Positions 22,975 through 33,683 of a DNA stretch of 64,000 nucleotides are shown piece by piece. The DNA is from Archivesica marissinica. Its lineage: Eukaryota; Mollusca; Bivalvia; Venerida; Vesicomyidae. Positions within the stretch are counted from its first letter, which is position 1, and each line of letters begins with the position of its first letter. Below the pieces are notes generated by a model. It searched no databases. It had not been told where the DNA came from and was given only the letters and a program-made list of their open reading frames with translations. The translations under genes and the position numbers were made by a program. Where the stretch lies: contig CM026397.1 in NCBI GenBank assembly GCA_014843695.1, positions 46,248,872 through 46,312,871 of the forward strand, written 5' to 3'.

Positions 22975-23986
22975 TGAGTTTCGTAGTCCTCCGCGTTTGG
23001 GTGTACTTTTGTATTTTAGCTATTTTCTGACAATCATGAATAGTTTATTATAAAGTAATATATTCTAATGAATGTTGTTTTGTCTGTAGTTTTAATTTTT
23101 GGCAGCAAACAAAAACTAACTTGCAAATTATACCGGAACTATTTCCTATTACGGACGTTCACACTAACCTAAGTGGTTATGCGGTTGTGGAATGTAGTGA
23201 AATGAGACTCCCGACAGAGGCAGTTAAAATGAATTAATTTTGAAAAGAAATATTAGCCAAAATCATTGAAAGTCATCAAAGAAAAAGATGATTTGTGTTT
23301 ATTGGTGTAAGATAGGATTTGTGTTTATTGGTGTAAGATAGGATTTGTGTTTATTGGTGTAAGATAGGATTTGTGTTTATTGGTGTAAGACAGGATTTGT
23401 GTTTATTGGTGTAAGATAGGATTTGTGTTTATTGGTGTAAGATAGGGTTTGTGTTTATTAGTGTAAGGTAGGATTTGTGTTTATTAGTGTAAGATAGGAT
23501 TTGTGTTTATTAGTGTAAGATAGGATTTGTGTTTATTGGTGTAAGATAGGATTTGTGTTTATCGGTGTAAGATAGGATTTGTGTTTATTAGTGTAAGATA
23601 GGATTTGTGTTTATTGGTGTACGGTTAGGATTTGTGTTTATCGGTGTAAGATAGGATTTGTGTTTATTGGTGTAAGATAGGATTTGTGTTTATTAGTGTA
23701 AGATAGGATTTGTGTTTATTAGTGTAAGGTAGGATTTGTGTTTATTAGTGTAAGATAGGATTTGTGTTTATTAGTGTAAGATAGGATTTGTGTTTATTAG
23801 TGTAAGACAGGATTTGTGTTTATTAGTGTAAGACAGGATTTGTGTTTATTAGTGTAAGACAGGATTTGTGTTTATTAGTGTAAGATAGGATTTTATTTCA
23901 TCTCGTGATCACCGAAATATGTAAATATGATCACTCGATGAAATAACATCATATCTTACACTAATAAACAGAACTATCCTCTATGT
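22975..23986 (+). mobile_element. Element H2, copy with expanded end
   Basis: 22980-23290 matches the reverse complement of 32940-33340 ('tataccggaactattt', 'gagactcccgacag'). It is followed by a 26-bp array and a closing hairpin ('gtgatcaccgaaatatg' through 'catatcttacactaataaac'). The other two copies hold only one array unit. The right edge is cut by the N gap at 23987. Confidence 0.8.
23287..23900. repeat. 26-bp minisatellite inside element H2, about 23 copies
   Basis: The unit is 'ggatttgtgtttattggtgt' then 'aagata'. Variants alternate 'ttggtg' with 'ttagtg', and 'aagata' with 'aagaca' or 'aaggta'. The same 26 bases form the base of the terminal hairpin arm of H2 in its unexpanded copies. 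Confidence 0.95.
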
Positions 23987-24986
23987 NNNNNNNNNNNNNN
24001 NNNNNNNNNNNNNNNNNNNNNNNNNNNNNNNNNNNNNNNNNNNNNNNNNNNNNNNNNNNNNNNNNNNNNNNNNNNNNNNNNNNNNNNNNNNNNNNNNNNN
24101 NNNNNNNNNNNNNNNNNNNNNNNNNNNNNNNNNNNNNNNNNNNNNNNNNNNNNNNNNNNNNNNNNNNNNNNNNNNNNNNNNNNNNNNNNNNNNNNNNNNN
24201 NNNNNNNNNNNNNNNNNNNNNNNNNNNNNNNNNNNNNNNNNNNNNNNNNNNNNNNNNNNNNNNNNNNNNNNNNNNNNNNNNNNNNNNNNNNNNNNNNNNN
24301 NNNNNNNNNNNNNNNNNNNNNNNNNNNNNNNNNNNNNNNNNNNNNNNNNNNNNNNNNNNNNNNNNNNNNNNNNNNNNNNNNNNNNNNNNNNNNNNNNNNN
24401 NNNNNNNNNNNNNNNNNNNNNNNNNNNNNNNNNNNNNNNNNNNNNNNNNNNNNNNNNNNNNNNNNNNNNNNNNNNNNNNNNNNNNNNNNNNNNNNNNNNN
24501 NNNNNNNNNNNNNNNNNNNNNNNNNNNNNNNNNNNNNNNNNNNNNNNNNNNNNNNNNNNNNNNNNNNNNNNNNNNNNNNNNNNNNNNNNNNNNNNNNNNN
24601 NNNNNNNNNNNNNNNNNNNNNNNNNNNNNNNNNNNNNNNNNNNNNNNNNNNNNNNNNNNNNNNNNNNNNNNNNNNNNNNNNNNNNNNNNNNNNNNNNNNN
24701 NNNNNNNNNNNNNNNNNNNNNNNNNNNNNNNNNNNNNNNNNNNNNNNNNNNNNNNNNNNNNNNNNNNNNNNNNNNNNNNNNNNNNNNNNNNNNNNNNNNN
24801 NNNNNNNNNNNNNNNNNNNNNNNNNNNNNNNNNNNNNNNNNNNNNNNNNNNNNNNNNNNNNNNNNNNNNNNNNNNNNNNNNNNNNNNNNNNNNNNNNNNN
24901 NNNNNNNNNNNNNNNNNNNNNNNNNNNNNNNNNNNNNNNNNNNNNNNNNNNNNNNNNNNNNNNNNNNNNNNNNNNNNNNNNNNNNN
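23987..24986. other. Assembly gap (1000 N)
   Basis: Exactly 1000 Ns, so the length is probably a placeholder. It lies between a hairpin-ended H2 copy and a truncated retrotransposon; the two sides may not be truly adjacent. Confidence 0.98.
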
Positions 24987-24988
24987 TG

Positions 24989-25678
24989 GACAACCACATC
25001 TTACAGCAGGTCCCAGAAAACCCCTACCTTGGAGTGACGATAGCAGAAGACCTCAAATGGAGCTCACATATCACCAAGATCACGAAGAAAGCAAACTCCA
25101 CCTTGGGCTTCCTCCGCAGAAACCTAAAGCAATGCCCCGAATCTTGCCGCAGAACAGCCTACCTTTCGCTAGTACGCTCCACATTAGAATATAGCTCTAT
25201 TATATGGGACCCCTACCACCAGAAGGACATCGACAAACTTGAGAAAGTACAGAGACAGGCCGCCAGGTTCATATCAGGAGACTACACCACCAATTCTACA
25301 GGGTGCGTCTCTCGAATGCTCCATGACTTGAGGCTTCCATCCCTCCAGGACCGAAGGAAGGCGAATCGTCTGATATTCTTCTATAAGGTGGTCGAGGGGC
25401 TGGTACCAGCCCTGGCAAGCCATGACTTTTTGACACCAGTACGAAAGAACAAACGTAAAGTAACCCCCAATACATTTAGTGGCTATAATACTGACAACAT
25501 CATAGATAGACAAACTGTGAACCACTCTAGGTGTTTTGTGCCAGTGCAGTGTAGGACAAAACAATATAGACAGTCATTCTTCCCACAGACTATTATTGAC
25601 TGGAATAAACTGGATGATAGTGTTGCATGCACGAGTGCAGTCGGCAGCTTCAAAACAGCTGTCCACAAGTGGGACTAG
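24989..25678 (+). CDS. Non-LTR retrotransposon reverse transcriptase, C-terminal part
   Basis: The open frame enters from the gap and ends at TAG 25676-25678, giving about 229 residues. 'NPYLGVTIAEDLKWSSHI' followed by 'ANSTLGFLRRNLKQCP' and 'YLSLVRSTLEYSSIIWDP' is the thumb and post-RT region typical of CR1/Jockey-type elements. 'LEKVQRQAARFISGDY' and a terminal 'SFKTAVHKW' complete it. The catalytic palm lies in the gap. This region is the 3' end of the element's ORF2 polyprotein, which copies element RNA at a nicked target. No frame damage is visible in this part, so the copy may be young. Confidence 0.88.
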   Translation, partial: DNHILQQVPENPYLGVTIAEDLKWSSHITKITKKANSTLGFLRRNLKQCPESCRRTAYLSLVRSTLEYSSIIWDPYHQKDIDKLEKVQRQAARFISGDYTTNSTGCVSRMLHDLRLPSLQDRRKANRLIFFYKVVEGLVPALASHDFLTPVRKNKRKVTPNTFSGYNTDNIIDRQTVNHSRCFVPVQCRTKQYRQSFFPQTIIDWNKLDDSVACTSAVGSFKTAVHKWD

Positions 25679-26699
25679 AAGACTCCCACACTCTCTCTCC
25701 CGTTGCGTCTACGCTGAAAGGCCCTGCAACGTTACTAACCAGAACCAGAGGATTTACACTGGCTATAACATATCAGTTATATATTTTGGAAATGCTGTAT
25801 TGCAAACATAGCAGACCTGAACCAGACTTTGCATAATTATGTTCTTGTTGAGCTATAGTTATATGACTCGTACTAGCAGCGTGTTGTGTGATTGATGTGC
25901 GGATCTTTCACCATCCACCTTTTGAATTAATGTTTGTCTAACCAATTGTCTTGAAATTTGCACTTCCGGGGCATTAGCAGATTTAATTATGCATCAAGCT
26001 CTGTTAATTTATTTCAATAAGGTAAACTATCGTAACAAATAAGCAGGACGACAAACAGCTGAAATATATCACAAACATTTAAACAGAGCACAAATGGCCC
26101 ATGAATTGCCCAATATTGCATTGGGTCGTTTCGTCCCACAACTGTTCGACCTCTAACGTTTCGCTGGTGTCACTTCACCCATGTCTGGAGCGGCATAACT
26201 ACATGGTATACGAGCGTTTTCACGGCATAGATATATAATATAATGTCAAAAATATACAACATAGTCTATGACCGCACAGCCAATAACCATTGTGTGGATT
26301 AACAGTCAGAAATCCAGAATTTAAGGACGTTCAAACATTGTCAGACTTTCTTTAAAAAAAAATTCAAGTACTTTCAAGGATTTCAAGGACACGCAACAAC
26401 TCTGAATAATGTTCCACACAAACTTCGTGCAAGTAATTATGGAGAAAATTATTGAACAGTTTGACACACATTCGACTCAGTGACCTAGTTTTAAGACATA
26501 GTGACGTAATTTGAGCAGTATTGAAAGAGTATCACAATATCATCATTGCCATGATTGGAACAGTAGGTGCATGGGTAAATGTTGTTTGAAGTGAAATGTT
26601 GACGCTGCACGCCGCCGGACAAAATGCGTTCGCAATAGCTCAACTTCAGCACTTTGTGCTCTGATGAGCTAAAAACATTATCATAGGAAACGCCATACA
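25679..26699. other. 3' end of the retrotransposon and spacer
   Basis: The first 100-170 bases probably belong to the element's 3' UTR; its end could not be fixed. The rest is AT-rich, with a 'tttcaaggatttcaagg' piece near 26375 that resembles a dispersed repeat. Confidence 0.4.
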
Positions 26700-26972
26700 C
26701 AGGTCTACATAAATACAAAATAAACAACACAAAATAAACAACACTACATAAATACAAAATAAACAACACAAAATAAACAACACTACATAAATACAAAATA
26801 AACAACACAAAATAAACAACACTACATAAATACAAAATAAACAACACTACATAAATACAAAATAAACAACACTACATAAATACAAAATAAACAACACAAA
26901 ATAAACAACACTACATAAATACAAAATAAACAACACAAAATAAACAACACTACATAAATACAAAATAAACCA
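26700..26972. repeat. Compound tandem repeat of 'acaaaataaacaac' and 'actacataaat'
   Basis: Units of 24 bases ('aaataaacaacactacataa' plus 'atac') alternate with 39-base forms holding an extra 'acaaaataaacaac'. About eight 'ctacataaat' blocks are present. Confidence 0.9.
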
Positions 26973-27329
26973 ATACATAGAGCAATCTAAGAGAAACAAT
27001 GTTACAACCCCGCCATTAACATAAATACTGGAATGAAGTACTCGCGTGACATAATTAATTTAGTCAGGAGCAGGACAAGTATTTACAATTAAGCAAACAG
27101 CCTCGTCAGTTCTATGTTTTCATCATATGAATAACATGAATTTACTGGTATACTAAACACGTGTGTTGCTTGAGGTGTGTGGGGCCGAAGGTCTCCACAC
27201 ATACATTAAAAAGCTTAGTTATATTGTAACCCAATAAAATAAACACAGGTTGTTTTCATTCCTAATATACATGTATAAATTGTTCAAAAATTGTGCTAAA
27301 TTTGTATTGTTGTTTGGCGTCATAAGTCG

Positions 27330-27430
27330 CAATCATGGCTAAAGTTGCTTTTGCAAACAGCATAGAAGCAGATTAGACGGCACAGAATGTGCTGTCTGAT
27401 CAGGCGCTATGCTGTTTGCTATTCGGATAG
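27330..27430. mobile_element. MITE-like repeat M1, third copy
   Basis: Runs from 'gtcgcaatcatggctaaag' through 'gcagattagacggcac' to 'gctgtttgctattcgg'. The copy at 30430-30545 is nearly identical. Confidence 0.8.
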
Positions 27431-27654
27431 TGCAAACAATAAATACGATATGGACTACTAGTGTGATATTTTATCTTATGAATCCTGTAAATATACGTCT
27501 AAGTTGCAGCGTACATTGTCGTACTCACATGATGAACAGCGGAGGAGGTGTTCGTCTGTTGAAATAAATTGGTACCGATAAAACTTGTACTTGGTTTTAT
27601 GTTTGGAATAAAAACCAAGAAGTGAATTGGCATCTCAAGTTTGTTTCACAGATC

Positions 27655-27800
27655 TTCCTTAGCCTCCGTGGTCAAAAGCACCGTCGTTAGAACTCGCCTT
27701 TCACCGTTATCATCAGGGCTGCAGGTTCGCTCACCAGGGACAAGTGGTAAATGGTGATATGTCAGAAAGTTGTCAATCGCTTACGGAGGTTGGAAAGTTG
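27655..27800 (+). mobile_element. SINE family S2, degenerate copy
   Basis: 'agcctccgtggtcaaaagca' resembles the S2 head and 'ctgcaggttcgctcacc' a worn B box. The body phrase 'cttacggaggttgg' confirms the family. It abuts, and may have truncated, the RT relic that follows. Confidence 0.6.
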
Positions 27801-27879
27801 AGTACTGCGGGTGATCTACTCTCGCCACAACAGACTGACCACCCAATAATAATCAGAAAATGATTGTTGGGCAGTCGAA

Positions 27880-28375
27880 GAAGAAAAACAAGATCTAGTG
27901 AGATGGAATATTCCTGAGTAGATAGCGTCTTACGAGTGGAATTATCATCTGCAAATAATCTAGTAATGCTGAATAAAGTGTTGGGCAAATCATTAATATA
28001 AACAAAAAATAATTTTCAGATCTTTTCCATAATGCTTTAACTCGAACATTAAGCCTTTGTGCAAAACTCTTTATCAAAAGCCTTGGATATGTCGCAGAAT
28101 ACCATGTATGCAGCTTGTAGTTCATCAAGTTGGTTAAATATGTCGATTAACTGGAAAAAATGAATGTCCATGTAAAACACATGATTGTAACATGGAAATC
28201 AAGTTTGTGCCATGTTGATAAATGTGTATATGCTTGAATACAACCCTTTCCATAACCCTGCCAACGCAATTCATTAATGAAGTATGTGTGTAATTAGATG
28301 GTAATGATATGACGCCCTTCTTAAAAAGCGGCATTACATTTACAAATTGCCAACTAGCCTGACATACGGGTGTAA
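27880..28375 (-). pseudogene. Non-LTR reverse transcriptase relic
   Basis: Read on the minus strand: 'SWQFVNVMPLFKKG' then 'NCVGRVMERVVFKHI' (28375-28210), 'VFCDISKAFDKEFC' (about 28095-28050, holding the first catalytic aspartate of the palm) and 'LPNTLFSITRLFADDNS' (about 27990-27930, with the FADD form of the second catalytic box). These blocks are in the right order but in different frames and with internal deletions, so no functional enzyme is possible. Its FADD-type RT is of the same broad kind as 24989-25678, but the two cover non-overlapping parts, so they cannot be compared directly. Confidence 0.8.
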
Positions 28376-28869
28376 ATTAATATAATTACATGTACATATT
28401 TTCAATAGCAGTATCAACTCTCCATACTACGAGCAGATTGGATGGTGTTGTCTCTTTCGCTTCCATCTTTCTCCGTTCTGACAGTCGGCTACAGCTCCAT
28501 GTAATGAAACGGAATCCAAAGAATCAGCTGGTCCAAGTCAACTCATTTGGCTGAATAGTTTGGTTCGTGGTGGGAATTCTTCTGTGGTTTTGATACAGCC
28601 TCGCTTCTCATAATGCTGAAGCAGATTCTTCCAGACAATGTCGCAAGCTAGCAGATCCTTATTGCCTGTAAGCAGAATATGGCGATATTACGGAAGGTGA
28701 AATGACAATATTACATCAGTAATCAACGAATAAACACTATTAAACAGGAAGTGTTAGTGTGTTACATTACAAAGTGCTAGGTGTTAGCAAAGATACAACA
28801 TTGTTAGTAAGTCAGCGCGTTCCATTAGTCGATGACATTACGATGGTGGTGTGGACATATTTATTTTGT
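28376..28869. other. Spacer
   Basis: The sequence upstream of the RT relic is not recognisably part of it. No feature is called. Confidence 0.4.
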
Positions 28870-29005
28870 ATTTGCACCAACAGCTTATGTCATATGGCGA
28901 CTCTCCTGCTATTAATAGTGAAGGAAGACCCCTGGTGCACCTCCGAGCAGTATTTCAGGCACGAATGTGTACCCAGGTAGAACCACCGACCTTCCGCAAA
29001 TATAT
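28870..29005 (-). mobile_element. SINE family S4, body-only fragment
   Basis: Plus-strand phrases 'gcaccaacagcttatgtcat' and 'gagcagtatttcaggcac' and 'agaaccaccgaccttcc' match the other S4 copies. The tRNA-like head is missing. Confidence 0.7.
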
Positions 29006-29609
29006 CATTCTGAGCTGGTAATATAATTATATTATTGCTGTATGCTGAGCATAATCCATGTTTAGATACGCCATATTGCAGGCATGGTGAATACTCCACT
29101 ACCGATTTGAAGCCGTCCGGGTATAGAACAGACTACAACATGTAATCAGGAAAGTGGAGGAATACAAAGGATTTGTCAGGCTGGTATCGCTACTAGATTG
29201 ACTCAAAATGTAAGTGTGCTATAACAAGAACTTCTTTTAAACTGATTACTGTTTGTTGATTTTGTTTCTATGTTTCGTTGTCCTGCTTTTTCTCTCTATT
29301 TCAAATGTTATTGATTATGTTTCTGTGTGCCAGATGGGCCCTACTCAGATATATTCCAATCTGCTTTGAGCGCACAACAGTTTTGTTAGCACCATTTATA
29401 ATTAATAATAATAATGGTGATAATAATATACATTTGTGTATTTATTCCAATATCACAATACATATTACACTAAATATTATTAGTCAAGAGTAGGTCTCCT
29501 AACATATGTCTTACATTTCTTATTTAATCGTCGTTTGTGGTTTACTCCATCAGTGCTATGTTCAAACTGTGCAATGCTCTATATACGTGTTATGCTTTTT
29601 TATGTGTTT
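29006..29609. other. Spacer
   Basis: AT-rich with short ORFs only. Confidence 0.4.
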
Positions 29610-30158
29610 TGCCTTTAATTTCAAGTTGTGTATGCTATGCTGGTTTGCCTTTAGTTTCAAGTTGTGTATGCTATGCTGGTTTGCCTTTAGTTTCAAGTTG
29701 TGTATGCTATGCTGGTTTGCCTTGAGTTTCAAGTTGTGTATGCTATGCTTCTTTGCCTTTAGTTTCAAGTTGTGTATGCTATGCTTCTTTGCCTTTAGTT
29801 TCAAGTTGTGTATGCTATGCTGGTTTGCCTTTAGTTTCAAGTTGTGTATGCTATGCTGGTTTGCCGTTAGTTTCAAGTTGTGTATGCTATGCTGGTTTGC
29901 CTTTAGTTTCAAGTTGTGTATGATATGCTGGTTTGCCTTTAGTTTCAAGTTGTGTATGCTATGCTGGTTTGCCTTTAGTTTCAAGTTGTGTATGCTATGC
30001 TGGTTTGCCGTTAGTTTCAAGTTGTGTATGCTATGCTGGTTTGCCTTTAATTTCAGGTTGTGTATGCTATGCTGGTTTGCCTTTAGTTTCAAGTTGTGTA
30101 TGCTATGCTGGTTTGCCTTTAGTTTCAAGTTGTGTATGCTATGCTGGTTTGCCTTTAT
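29610..30158. repeat. 36-bp minisatellite, about 15 copies
   Basis: The unit is 'tatgctggtttgcctttagt' then 'ttcaagttgtgtatgc'. The period is a multiple of three and stop codons are lacking in two plus frames and one minus frame, so 219-codon plus and 208-codon minus ORFs result. Their 12-residue periodic peptides (cysteine/phenylalanine-rich on plus, 'KLKANQHSIHNL' on minus) are not known proteins. Confidence 0.95.
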
Positions 30159-30279
30159 GATGTAGATCGAGACAGAGATGGTGGGCATCTGTGTACTGTG
30201 TGGACTGTGATATTATAAATGCTACTACTGATGCTTCGTTTCCGTTCACCAACCCTTTGCACGCTAGCGACAGATAAAA

Positions 30280-30545
30280 TCACTTTTGCAAATAACATAG
30301 AAAATCACTTTTGCAAACAAGATAGAGCCAGATCAGACGTCACAGACTGTGAACAGAACGTGAACTATTGAATGAAATATTGAACATACTAGTAATTTGT
30401 TCTATATTTTAACCCATAACCTGCCAATCATGACTAAAGTCGCTTTTGCAAACAGCATAGAAGCAGATTAGACGGCACAGAATGTGCTGTCTGGTCAGGC
30501 TCTATGCTGGTTGCTACTCGGATAGTGGAGCTAAAACACTTGGCT
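30280..30545. mobile_element. MITE-like repeat M1, fourth copy plus a fragment
   Basis: 30280-30350 holds two partial repeats of 'atcacttttgcaaa'. 30430-30545 is a near-complete copy ending 'ggatagtggagctaaaacac'. Confidence 0.75.
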
Positions 30546-30549
30546 CAAT

Positions 30550-30790
30550 AACTTGGATCCTGAAGAGATTAGTCATTTTAGATTTTTGGATGAGTGTTGA
30601 ATGATACAGACCAATTCCAGAATCGCCTCTGGTTCTTTTACGTGCACGGTGTAAAGCACTGACACGAGACTTCGGTTTAACGTCCCAACTGAAAGACTGT
30701 TAATTTAGTGTCAGACGGGGGATCGAACCTGCGATCCCTGGATTACACGTCCAACGTGTTAACCACTCAGTGGACTACAGATCTGTCTGT
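30550..30790 (-). mobile_element. tRNA-headed SINE, family S1, 3'-truncated
   Basis: The minus-strand head 'cagacagatctgtagtcc' and B box 'gcaggttcgatccccc' are clear. The body reaches 'gactaatctcttcagg' and stops before the usual 'gacgataaataaac' tail. It lies directly beside an M1 copy. Confidence 0.8.
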
Positions 30791-31020
30791 GACGCACAAC
30801 AGTAACCGAATGTGTGACTATATATAAATCGGGACACATACATTACCCTAGCAGAATCTTCAGAGATGATTAATTTCCATCGTTTGTTAATCTGTCAGAA
30901 GAAAGCAATCAAAAAAATGGATCGATTGGTTCGGGCTACATGCTACGTGACGTTGCGATGTTGTAAAGTTACGAACACATGTTCAGATATATGTCAGAGG
31001 TTATAATAAATACTCTTTAC
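30791..31020 (-). other. Intron or 3' flank of the helicase gene
   Basis: Follows a donor 'gtaaag' at 31020. The next exon should begin with the last two bases of a glycine codon, but no such exon was found down to the gap at 24986. Confidence 0.4.
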
Positions 31021-31188
31021 CTATTATAACAAGACCTTTCCGAGCTCTTGTAAGTGCGACATTGATCTGGTTACTATCCGTTATGAATCCCAAGTTATGC
31101 TTGCACCAGCCCAGAGTTGGCTGTTTATCTATTTTATACTTCGGAAGCGACCGAACTGTGCTGAATATCACATAGTCCCATTCTCCTC
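31021..31188 (-). CDS. HELZ2-like: HELZ2-like superfamily 1 helicase, exon with motifs Va and VI
   Basis: The 168-nt exon lies between an acceptor 'gttgtattgcag' and a donor 'gtaaag', in phase 1 at both ends. It reads 'GEWDYVIFSTVRSLP', which completes the conserved glutamine-glycine-glutamate box begun in the previous exon, and then 'LGFITDSNQINVALTRARK'. The latter holds helicase motif VI, whose arginines contact ATP phosphates, and ends in 'GLVIIG'. The phrase 'LGFITDxNQINVALTRAR' resembles HELZ2 more than Upf1 or ZNFX1, from memory. HELZ2-type proteins are Upf1-like RNA helicases of the cytoplasm and nucleus. The rest of the C-terminus was not found. Confidence 0.9.
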
Positions 31189-31604
31189 CTGCAATACAAC
31201 AAAACCATTACGTCATTTATATAACTATTACTACCATAAACAATGTTACTTTCCGAAACTAATTATACGTATATGTTACACTAACCTATTCTAACGGAAT
31301 CTATTTTCCAAACTTCCAAACTTTTATTTTTCATACATGCATAATGTTTACATACAGCAAACAGAATTAGCATTATCATATGTACATACGTAACATTCTA
31401 TATCACATAATACACATATCAGCATGATTATAATATTAGCACATATCGGAGAACACAAAGAGGAGGAGCGACTATCTGGTATTTCTTGTTTGTTGGTCTA
31501 CGTTTTCTAAGTAGGGTTTGAACGTATATCACATCCCTGGGACAGCGTTTCCAAATACGTCACCTTTTACCTGATAAATTTACCGATTAATTTACAGTAC
31601 TTAC
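31189..31604 (-). other. Helicase intron
   Basis: Bounded by a strong donor 'gtaagt' and acceptor 'ttgcag'. AT-rich, with no repeats recognised. Confidence 0.8.
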
Positions 31605-31758
31605 CTTGACTTGAAACAACGGTGCTAACATTTGTGTCACCAAACCCTTTCTCTTTCAACTTCTTTCTTATTTCGGAGCACTGTGCATTGTATTGAGACA
31701 TAATATGTATATTCTCAGTCGAGTGTGTCATGCCGGTAAGGTAGGAATACACATCGAT
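31605..31758 (-). CDS. HELZ2-like: HELZ2-like helicase, exon with motif V
   Basis: 154 nt between an acceptor 'tataacattcag' and a strong donor 'gtaagt'. It enters in phase 0 and leaves in phase 1. It reads 'IHIMSQYNAQCSEIRKKL' (the 'SQYNAQ' box of the second RecA-like domain) and 'VSTVVSSQG', the start of the conserved Q-G-E element that couples ATP to nucleic acid binding. The next exon supplies the glycine and glutamate in frame, which is strong evidence that both belong to one gene. A minus ORF that starts upstream (31791) includes intron sequence and is not the true start. Confidence 0.9.
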
Positions 31759-33458
31759 CTGAATGTTATAAAGAATAGACATACGACACATTTATTACAT
31801 AGTTTCTTATTAAATACTGAGAAATATGAATGAAATATATCACGTGGGTTCATTGGCTTAAACATATTTATTCCATATATACACAACACAATACATGTAC
31901 ACGAAATCAAAGAAATAAGTATAAAAATTATAGGAAAGGATTAAATCGGAGGCAAAGAGTATACGTATGTTCGTTGGTAACCATTGTTTTCAGTATATTT
32001 TATTTACTAAGAGTTCCAAAACCTGATTCAGAATAAGATAAATGCAATTGAAGGTACATCATTAATCTAAACTATCCTAATTGTTATAATAAATCGAAAA
32101 TTCAAGATTCTTCTATAAATACATTTTTCATTTTCATCTTGTGTACTAGTAGAAGAATATTGACTATCCACTATGTATGTATATTGGTTACTATAGTCTG
32201 ATCAGTATATGCTATATATTATTACCACTTCTTGCAATATTATGATTCTGATTGGCCGATTCAGTCCATGTGATCGCCTTTCATAACCCAAATGAATTGC
32301 AAAATGATTCTATTCTCATTAATATTCATAGCGGTCTACTTTTTGTATGGTGTGCCGAATCAAAAAGACAAATTGTTTTGTAATTTGTAAAATATTAGTT
32401 GTAATTTGCATTAGGTGTAAAAATTGACATTTCATACCCCGATAAAACGCAGAAAAAGAACTTTCAATTGTTAAATGAATACATTGTAGAAACGGTTTCA
32501 GCTTCATTTTAAGCCGGACATTTTTTACATGACATCAGTGTTGGAATTAAACAGTAGACGCTAGCTCCTAATTATTGTGTGATCTTTACTTAGCTAAGTC
32601 CATCAATTATGCATGCACAATGCATGAACATGTGTTCATATCTGAACTAGTTTGTGTAAGAGCCGTTTCTGAACCGAATCATTACGCTTTAAAATGCTTT
32701 GTAGAAAGCAAGTGGGCAATGTGGAATATTTTTACGTCATTATAAATTCGTTAATTTATTAATGCGCCAACCTTTCCAGTTATATCGCAAACTCGTAGGT
32801 GAAATCTAAGATAAAAGAGTTGAAAAGGCGTGTGTAGAATGTCCAAATAGAGGATATTAACACCACTCGTGGAAATACACATTTCGGTGATCACTCGATG
32901 AAATAAAAGCCTATGTTACATTAATAAACACAACTCTTCTTTTTATTTTTATTTCCAATGAGTTTGACTAATATAATATCTGTTATCCAATTTAATTCAT
33001 TTGAACTGTCCCTGTCGGGAGCCTCATTTCTATACAATACACAACCGCACAACCACATATGTTAGTGTGAGCGTCCGCAATAAGAAATAGTTCCGGTATA
33101 ATTTTCTAGTTAGTTTCTGTTTGTTGTCAAAATTAAAAACTACAGACAAAACAATTTCATTAGAATAATTACATTATTTTATAATTAACTATGCATGATT
33201 GTCAGATAATCACTAACATACACAGTACACACACTCGCGGAGGAATACAGAAACGCAAACAGTGACAGAGAAAATGGTAATATTTCACTGTTAAAAAATC
33301 GTGGAAGATGGAGTTTTCTTTCACATTGAAAACATAAAAGAAATTATTATTATTATGAGCATACATGTAAGACGACATTGGTGATGTTGGATAAAGATTA
33401 AAGATAGGCTAAAGTATACATAGGTGAATAGGAACTGTGAAAATCAGTAATACAATAC
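31759..33458 (-). other. Helicase intron containing element H2
   Basis: 1.7 kb, AT-rich. It carries the H2 copy at 32850-33350. The donor is either 'gtattg' at 33458 or 'gtggta' at 33461; both leave the frame open. Confidence 0.75.
32850..33350 (-). mobile_element. Element H2, unexpanded copy
   Basis: Reverse orientation to 22975-23986. It contains a single 26-base unit ('tacattaataaacacaac' on plus) where that copy has about 23. Body phrases 'tcggtgatcactcgatg' and 'gtccctgtcgggagcc' are shared. Confidence 0.8.
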
Positions 33459-33683
33459 CACATGTTTTATTTCTTCCGCATTACTCCGAGACTGTTCGTT
33501 GCCATCTTCTGTTGTAACGGTGAGCATTTTCTCTTCTCCATTGACATGCACAAATACATGCGGATATATGTCTTTGTCAATCTTTGGCCAAACGTTCATC
33601 CGCTTACTAAGCCAGAGCCCAGGCTTGGTAATTAAAGCACCCTTATAAAATTGCTGAGAAGGAAACTCACAAATCTCAGGATT
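33459..33683 (-). CDS. HELZ2-like: HELZ2-like helicase, exon after the QYRM box
   Basis: 225 nt in phase 0, with acceptor 'attttaccttccag'. It opens 'NPEICEFPSQQFYKGALI', the segment that normally continues 'QYRMHP' in Upf1-like helicases; here asparagine replaces the usual histidine. It continues with 'VFVHVNGEEKMLTV' and ends 'SNAEEIKHV', matching the family's asparagine-x-glutamate-glutamate helix before motif V. The end could be three bases shorter. A minus ORF that begins at 33755 includes intron sequence. Confidence 0.9.

Noticed and set aside
23974..25194. ORFs of 338-403 codons across the gap
   Set aside because: They consist of N; only the RT frame after 24987 is real.
25274..25668. 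Minus-strand ORFs opposite the RT
   Set aside because: Shadows of the reverse transcriptase frame.
30880..30940. Candidate next helicase exon after 31021 (minus)
   Set aside because: The acceptor-like site would give an immediate stop in the required phase.
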